A stretch of 64,000 nucleotides of DNA from Coleophoma eucalyptorum. Lineage: Eukaryota > Ascomycota > Leotiomycetes > Helotiales > Dermateaceae. The notes under the pieces are model-generated. The model worked only from the letters and a program-made list of their open reading frames with translations. It was not told where the DNA came from and searched no databases. The translations under genes and the position numbers were made by a program. Below are positions 58,083 to 64,000 of the stretch, piece after piece. Numbering within the stretch: position 1 is the stretch's first letter; every line of letters begins with the position of its first letter. The stretch covers positions 496,001 to 560,000 of the forward strand of contig JALRME010000027.1 of assembly GCA_026120035.1 (NCBI GenBank), read 5' to 3'.

Positions 58083-60652
58083 ATGGAACCGAAGCGCAAA
58101 GTCAGTGGTGGAGGAGGAGGAGGAAGCGCACCAGAAGAGCTGGATAATCGCGCCGCGAAAAGGAGAAGGCTGCCGACTGTGAGTGTTCCTCAAAATTGTT
58201 CTTGCAGGCAGCGTGTAAGCGTATGCGATGGGTTGCGCTGTGGAGGTGGATTGGCGATGGCCGCATGTCAGGAAGCGCCGCACCGAAGCAACACCTAGGT
58301 TTCCTAGCACTTGCAACATTGTTCAACCTTGTAAATTCACAGCGCAGCAAGGCTGACTTGAGGAAAGCAGGATACCGATACTGCAAATGAACAGACTGCT
58401 GAGACGACCACCAAACATGGACTGGTATTTCTGGAGCAGATTAAAGCGATCTCAGACAAAAGGTATGTTCATATCGATCATCAAACTTGCGCAATACGAA
58501 CCACCCCGCTATGTTGCTAGAGTGCAAGTGCACAATAGAATTGTGCCGTCTTTCCATACAGCAGCAGTGAGCAACATGCATCAAGACCTCCACGATCCCC
58601 AATGCTTATGGAAAACTTGAACAGCAGGAACGATTCAGACAATGCTAATTAAATCGCAGTGGACGACTTATCGCCGACGACTTCCTTATCCTCCCTGACG
58701 AGAATGAATTGCCAGATTACTACGAGGTCATAAAAATGCCGATTGCGCTTGATACAATGGAACGAAAGCTTAAGAACCACGAGTTCCCCAATCTCACAAG
58801 TTTCGAAAGCTATTTCAAAAGGATGATACAAAACGCTAGGGATTACAACGAGAGGGGCTCACAAATCGTCAACGATGCTGAGCGGCTTCAGAAGGCTTTG
58901 ATCGTGTACATGAAGGAGCATAATCCTGCATACAAGACCGCTGGATTCGCCTCAAACCCAACTCCAATACCCGGGGATGATTCTGCTGCGCCTAGTGATG
59001 TTGACGTAGACGAGGAAAGTGAGCCCGATGTTACTACTCTCAAGAGAAGGGGTCGCCCTCCAAAGAACCAGAAGACACCAGCTCGTGTTGAGAAGGTTCG
59101 CAAATCGAGCTCGACGCCAGCTGTAGTAGACAAATACTCTGGAGTCGGCTATTCAGGCCTCACTTTCCAGGAAGCTCAAGAGAAACTCATATCGGACATA
59201 ATAGCATATAAAGAAGATGCAGAGTTAGTACACATGTATTTGTGGTTAAATGCACTTCACTGACCAATAAATAGGGACTCATACCGGTATTACGAGGTCT
59301 TTGTCAATCTTCCACCAAAGACATTGAAGGACTACTATCAAAAGATCCCAAATCCAATGAGTCTAAGGCAAATCTCTATGCGTATTATCGGGAATCGTGG
59401 TAGAGGCGGCTCAACAGGTGTTTCCGATTTCAAGAGCTGGGCAGCGCTCGAGGAAGATCTGAGTCTCATCTGGAAGAATGCAATGTTCTACAACGAAGAC
59501 GGCAGTGAGATCTACAATCTGGCTGCCGAGCTCGAGGTAAGTTACACTATCCTTCCAGGAGAATGGCAAACTAACTAAAGTATTAGACTTTCATCCTCAA
59601 AAACCTGAAACTAGCCAAGCAGATACCAGATCCAGCTCCGCCGGTCTCAAAAATCAAATTGAAGATGCCGTCCACTCATGACTCTACACCTTCGTCGACA
59701 CCCGTACCAGCGCCTGGACCAAAAATCACCATCAAAGTTCCTGGCAGGGGAAGTCCGGCGGCGTCTCCTGCACCCCATGCCAACGGCTCTAATGGCACTT
59801 CTACCACAATCGCAGCACGCAGAAATCCGTTTGGCAATTCTGTCACAACTCCTCTCCCTAATCTAGGTCAGCTGGACAGAGCACGAAGTATGTCCGGATC
59901 CGTATCATCTCCTACTCCGCCATCTGCCTCTGCCATTGTCAAGAATGAAGATGGTGCACGGAATTCGCCTGCGATCCCCGCCTCAGCTGGCTTTAGACAG
60001 GCAAGCCAACGACCCCCAAGCCAGCCTCTTGTAACCCCTAACGCGAATGGAATGCCTCCTCCTGCTACCACCGCAGCGACCCAGACATCTCTATCTTCCG
60101 GAGGATATGTACAGTCTTTTAACCATAACTCCCAATACAATGCGCAAAACCTTGCGTCGGAATCAAAATGGAGGGCGCTTGGTAAAGGTATGCCGAAAGC
60201 TGCTTCGATTGGTGACACTACTAACGTCATTAGGTGCTTCTGATGCCATGATTACTAACCTCAGGCTCGCGACCCATCCGGGCTTGAATATCAGCCGCCA
60301 TTTTCATATGGATCTCCCACCCTCGCCAATTATGGCTCAGCAATCGATCACGATTAACCTCCCGTCCACGCATTACTATCTCCAAATCAAACCCACCATA
60401 GCCCCATCACTGCTGCAGAGGCAGCATAAGTTGTTTGTGACCTCTGGATCACAACGACTCCATGCCGTACCGTTGATCCCGGGGCATGCCGTGGACCCGA
60501 CGAACCCACTGTTTGAAGCTCGTCTGCTTCCCGGCGTGAATAGAATTGAGATTGAACTTATTGCAGCGCTGCCAAAGGGAGCACCTAAGGGACCAAGTGG
60601 ACAGGATATGGAGCTGGAGAAGGTCACTGTGTTTGCCAACCTCATGAGATAA
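58083..60652 (+). CDS. RSC4: RSC chromatin-remodelling complex subunit Rsc4 (tandem bromodomain)
   Basis: Six exons (58083-58178, 58371-58462, 58660-59223, 59275-59536, 59587-60187, 60234-60652) encode 677 residues. After a basic GGGGGG-containing start, bromodomain 1 spans about 40-150 (LPDYYEVIKMPIALDTMERK, YFKRMIQNARDYN with the acetyl-lysine-type Asn). Bromodomain 2 spans about 235-335 (DSYRYYEVF, DYYQKIPNPMSLRQI, IWKNAMFYNEDGSEIYNLA). Between them is an AT-hook-like RRGRPPKNQK. A Pro/Ser-rich linker leads to a C-terminal domain (SITINLPSTHYYLQIKPTIA ... VTVFANLMR) found in Rsc4. The first two introns are near 195 nt, longer than the rest. Rsc4 reads acetylated H3 for the RSC remodeller. 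Confidence 0.92.
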
Positions 60653-61265
60653 AACACGAAATTGTATATATGTCCCAAGTCGGTCAAAGGAAGGGCTGGA
60701 GTTCATTGAGGTGATTGTATTATGTTATTGATGAGGATCGGCGCAAGCATCTTGGCCTCAAAGCATTGGCTCTGCATTGTACATATGGCAATTACTCTTC
60801 AGTAATGATTTGACAATCTACTACTACTGTAACAATTTGATGCCTTCAGTTACTGTTTGCGAACGTGGAAGATCTATCGAGCTTCTAAATCGGGCTTGTA
60901 TCCGTTGATCTACCTCTTATTTCAGCTGTATGAATAACAGGTCAAAAATGTGAGGTAAAAATGTAGATGATTCTTCTAAGTGAGTGCAATGGAGGTCTAA
61001 AAGACTATCAACACACTTATTCTGTTTGTAGTACAAACAGAATAGGTACCGATTCGAGCCTCCATTCGTAGTAATTCGTAACTACAAACAGGTCGTGTTT
61101 GTAGCAAGGTATAAACAGGTCTACAAACGGGTGTACAAACGAGACCTAATAACGATATTCTAATACTAAGAACTCTCTTTGAAGGGATCAACACAGGCAT
61201 TCCAAATATATCAAAATCGATATAAAAACCAAGAATACTAAAGTTCTAATACGCACTATCCTCTT
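60653..61265. other. RSC4 3' flank with inverted and iterated motifs
   Basis: The first 300 bp are the 3' region of RSC4. From 61018 to 61144 there is a cluster of inverted repeats and TACAAAC-type direct repeats (separate entry). No gene. Confidence 0.6.
61018..61144. repeat. Iteron-like cluster of TACAAACRGGT motifs with palindromes
   Basis: 61018-61044 is a near-perfect palindrome: a 13-bp stem around one central base, arms reading ATTCTGTTTGTA and its complement. 61082-61090 and 61096-61104 form a 9-bp inverted repeat (CTACAAACA / TGTTTGTAG). Related words ACAAACAGGT, ATAAACAGGT, ACAAACGGGT and ACAAACGAGA occur at 61084, 61111, 61123 and 61135, with partial matches at 62200 and 62529. 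Confidence 0.75.
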
Positions 61266-62426
61266 TTAAGCACCTGCTCGTTCCAACTATTCTACCTTGT
61301 GTAGGTTGATCTTATTCATGTCGATTAACTGCCTTAGAGCTAACGGAAGACTACTTTTGGTTATAGAATTAGTAGGGCTGTTACTACTATTAATCTACTT
61401 GATTTTAGTGATTTCGCGTCTCTCGTACTTAAACTATTCTATTACGAGTACTAGCTAATAAGGACCTCATTTGCTCTGCCGTAGTGAAGGTAAAGCCAAA
61501 GACCTCTACTATAGCAAAGGCTAGGTAGTCGGGTATAGTAATACCCTTGGTTCGATTGAGCAGGTTGGCTTGATCAACCTAGCAACGTTGATCAACCTGG
61601 CCGAACTAGTTGACCTAGCTAAGCTGATCGACCTGGGTATGTTGGTTAACCTGACTGAACTAGCTGGCTTGATCTCCCTGGCCACTCTGGCTAACTAGAT
61701 CAACCTGACCGAACTGGTTAAGGTGGCAGGCTCCCTGGCTGGTTCCACCGACTTTAGCCTGGCTATGTTGACCACTTTGGCCAGCTCTCTGGCTGAACTG
61801 GTTGGCTTCACCTCCTCCCTGGCTACGTCAATCACTCTGGCTACCTCCCTGGCTAGCTCGATCTTTTTGAGCTACCTGGCCAGTATCAACCTGTGTAATC
61901 ACCTGGCTAGCTTCAACCTGTGCTACCTGTGTAGGGGAGAGTTCTTGTCGCCGGGGGTGTAATTTTAGATATAGGTACCGTAGGTACTAACATTAGATCA
62001 GGATGTCGGGTGCCTCCAACTAGATTGAGTCGTTTTGACAGCTATTCTTCCTTTTCAACCTAGGTTTGAACCGCCAGGAACCCTTCGTGTGTCTATTCGT
62101 GTAGTTCTTCCTCCTAAAGTAATTCGTAGATCAAAATCGCGTGTATAGAGGGTCTTGGGTTTGTTTCTTATAAACACACCTCGGCAAAGGAATTCGCTGT
62201 AAACAGGTCGAATTGAGGCTTTTAATACCTACTTGAGGTCCTTAGGATCTATAGCGAATTTGGCAAAGTTATCTTGAATTGCATACTAGAGAGGTCGATC
62301 TATAATACCTTCTTTAATATGTTGAGCCAATCTCAATTGGATGAATTGATTGACATGTTCTTTATTGACTAATGTAAAGGTTGAATACTAATCCTCTTAA
62401 TACTAGGCACCCTTGGAGGTTGACAT
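61266..62426 (-). pseudogene. Stop-riddled 387-codon reading frame of unknown family, probably RIP-mutated
   Basis: From ATG 62426-62424 (MSTSKGA) a single reading frame can be followed to TAA 61268-61266 with no frameshift. By hand count about 20 internal stops interrupt it: roughly 14 TAG, 2 TAA, 4 TGA. Between stops the sequence reads like protein, for example STFTLVNKEHVNQFIQLRLA, YAIQDNFAKFAIDPKDLK, VLKASIRPVYSEFLCRGVFI, RRVPGGSNLG. Residues about 168-287 are a 6-residue repeat (LAREVARVIDVAREEVKP style). Stops of CAG/CAA/CGA origin without indels are the pattern left by repeat-induced point mutation. An LTR-like element lies 126 bp upstream in the same orientation. I do not recognise the protein; it may be part of a retroelement or an amplified host family. 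Confidence 0.65.
61567..61926. repeat. Degenerate 18-bp tandem repeat, about 20 units
   Basis: Cutting the sequence every 18 bases from 61567 gives about 20 units in constant register, e.g. GGCTTGATCAACCTAGCA, ACGTTGATCAACCTGGCC, GAACTAGTTGACCTAGCT, ATGTTGGTTAACCTGACT, CTGGCTACCTCCCTGGCT. A 9-bp sub-period (CT at positions 4-5 and 13-14) is visible. No indel breaks the register over 360 bp, so selection on the 6-residue coding unit probably shaped it before decay. Confidence 0.8.
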
Positions 62427-64000
62427 CGAAGCTGAATATGTAATGAGCTATGTAGAAATTTGGTTGTACAATGAAGGTGTAGTAAAAGTGTTGGTTTATG
62501 TTAGGTAACGTAAGATTTGACTGGTAGCTCAAACAGGTGATTTGATTTCAGAAGTAATAGATAGATAGATGTTGATTGAAGAGAGTCTGAGGCAGAGATG
62601 TACAAGTACCTCTCTCGCTAAGAATACTGTATGTGACATGTGACTAGCGTGATTGACCTATTTTAAATGACATTCTGACAAAAGGTATTGAGGTATAGAA
62701 TAAGGTGTAAAATGTGATTTCGAATGTAGTATGAAAATTAGTGAAATAAGTAAGTATTTTGTAGAAATGGCTATAGGGTCGATATACTGCTATATGCCAA
62801 TTCCAAGGTGAACTCTCAGATCTATTGACCTGTAATTCGTTTGGTGGATAAGCTGTTTGTGTATGATTACAGTCAAATGTTCTAGTGTAACTATTGATTT
62901 CCGGGCTGTAAGGTTATAGAACAATTTGGAGTCAAACAGAGGGGAATGAGGTCGCGTTCGTTCCTAAAATTTCGTCCCGAAATTGAGGCCATTCCCAACT
63001 TTGGTTCTTCGTTCGTTCGTTTGAAAGGTCCTTTTGACGCAATTCAACCTCGGTTCTTTGGATTAGATCGGAAGCTGCTCCTGCCAAAGAATCATGAAGC
63101 TGATGATGATAGCAAATTAGTGCCTTTCTAGGTTCACAAAACAGTATCAGTGCACCATGCCATCATATTAACGATTGCAATAATTGTCTTCTTAGGACAA
63201 CGTCTCATTCATCATAAAATAGTCTCTGTTTTTAATGTCATGACATCCCTGTTCCATGTCTTTGATGTGCCTGATCTCAATCATGAATTCCCGTGGAAGG
63301 GGACGGGGTATTTTGGTCATTGCGGCGGATGAGATAAGTCTCGTATTATGTACGAGAAGCTGATCCTACTTGATTTATTACTTCTGTGGATCCTCGTCTG
63401 CACGGTCTGGGTAGGTAATTGAGGAAGTAGCAGTGTCTTATTCAAGTGAATCATAAATGTACTGAAATGTGTTCATAAAGGCTTGAGAAGCAATATGGGT
63501 TACCTCCGCTAATATTTCGGAAGGGACACTTGCTGAACTGCGAGGAGAGATTTCCTAAACTGTAGCTACTCAAGATTGTGATTGCCATGGAGACAATAGG
63601 CCGAGAAGATGTTTTTGGAATGAAATCGAATCAAAGTCTGCACTTACTGCTCTGGTAAGCAAATGGTTGGTGAAAAATTCTCCATTCCCGGATGAGGCCC
63701 GGGGATAAATGAAGCCCCGATGATCTCATCAAACCTTCAGTATTTCTAACTAAGTAGTTCGAACTCCACGATAGCTCTTGTGAAGCCAGTATCTTGTCGG
63801 CACAAGGTAGCAACTGTTCCAAGGGTATAACCAACAGCCGCTCGCTTAGATAGTCGTTGCCAGTAATTTATTGCGGAAAATAATTCACGGACGACTAACT
63901 TGGGACAAGAAACTACTTTTGAGTAATTCCGTGCACAAGGACGGCTTATGTGGTCGCGCCTTCGCCTGTCATTGGTCGCTTAAGTGGTCATTGATATGAA
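62427..64000. other. Repeat-derived, gene-poor right end
   Basis: After the LTR-like copy (62552-62680) the sequence is AT-rich with short frames. A minus-strand stretch at 63430-63834 has coding-like segments around a good donor (GTAAGT at 63645-63640) but I cannot fix its frame. No gene is supported. Confidence 0.5.
62552..62680 (-). repeat. LTR-like element, copy 2
   Basis: It matches copy 1 at 35985-36105 along most of its length in the same orientation. Shared blocks include GATTGAAGAGAGTSTGAGGC, TACCTCTCTCGC, ACATGTGACTAG and the end ATGACATTCYGACA. The TATA/inverted-repeat core is degraded (GATGTACAAGTACC). The copies differ by point changes and small indels. On the minus strand it would lie directly upstream of the pseudogene at 61266-62426. 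Confidence 0.65.

Noticed and set aside
61054..61072. GATTCGAGCC, similar to a tRNA B-box
   Set aside because: No A-box or acceptor stem could be built around it.
61723..61962. 79-codon plus-strand frame rich in Leu-Ala-Ser
   Set aside because: It is the plus-strand reflection of the 18-bp repeat; the register alone keeps it open. The longer, richer frame is on the minus strand.
35985..62680. The possibility that the two LTR-like copies are the two ends of one 26-kb element
   Set aside because: The DNA between them contains conserved host genes (SWD1, RPB1, ERO1, CKS1, RSC4) and no retroelement polyprotein.

Overview
The window is nuclear DNA of a filamentous ascomycete. The evidence is short introns (mostly 46-62 nt, GT-AG), gene families typical of Pezizomycotina (Pal1, Vps3844/DUF3844, DUF3807, 2EXR, DUF7605 GTPase), a trifunctional HIS4 and a Pol II CTD. 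The style suggests Leotiomycetes/Helotiales, but that placement is inference only. Exon joins were worked out by hand from splice signals and reading frame; each spliced length quoted is a multiple of three.

Layout. 1-3.5 kb: 3' part of a dynamin-like DUF7605 GTPase. 3.5-10.7 kb: an accessory-looking block with an FMN monooxygenase (NtaA/SnaA/DszA type), a convergent GMC oxidoreductase and a CalB-type secreted lipase. 11.9-26.8 kb: mostly conserved housekeeping genes (DUF3807, ANCHR-like zinc protein, USB1, PAL1, a tiny membrane protein, the divergent TAF9/HIS4 pair, a 2EXR protein). 27.9 kb: an intron-containing tRNA-Lys(CUU). 28.7-35.6 kb: a thioredoxin-fold protein, a Cys-rich single-pass surface protein, a Vps3844-type ER membrane protein and a conserved hypothetical protein. 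36-43 kb: a solo-LTR-like element, a SET protein, CMC1, UTP11, a poorly preserved coding-like tract and a C-terminally hydrophobic hypothetical protein. 43.8-60.7 kb: a dense core block of SWD1 (COMPASS), RPB1, ERO1, CKS1 and RSC4.

60.7-64 kb is a repeat-derived, gene-poor end. On the minus strand it holds a second LTR-like copy followed by a 387-codon reading frame. About 20 in-frame stops interrupt that frame but no frameshift does, and its middle third is an 18-bp (6-residue) tandem repeat. This looks like a RIP-mutated gene of an unrecognised repeat family and is the most unusual object in the window.

Several genes share a theme of Pol II transcription and chromatin (TAF9, SWD1, RPB1, RSC4, a SET protein) or of mitochondrial/ER oxidative folding (CMC1, ERO1, a DsbA-like protein). 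Nothing indicates co-regulated clusters beyond shared divergent promoters (TAF9/HIS4, CMC1/UTP11, CKS1/RSC4) and the possible catabolic pair at 4.6-8.3 kb.
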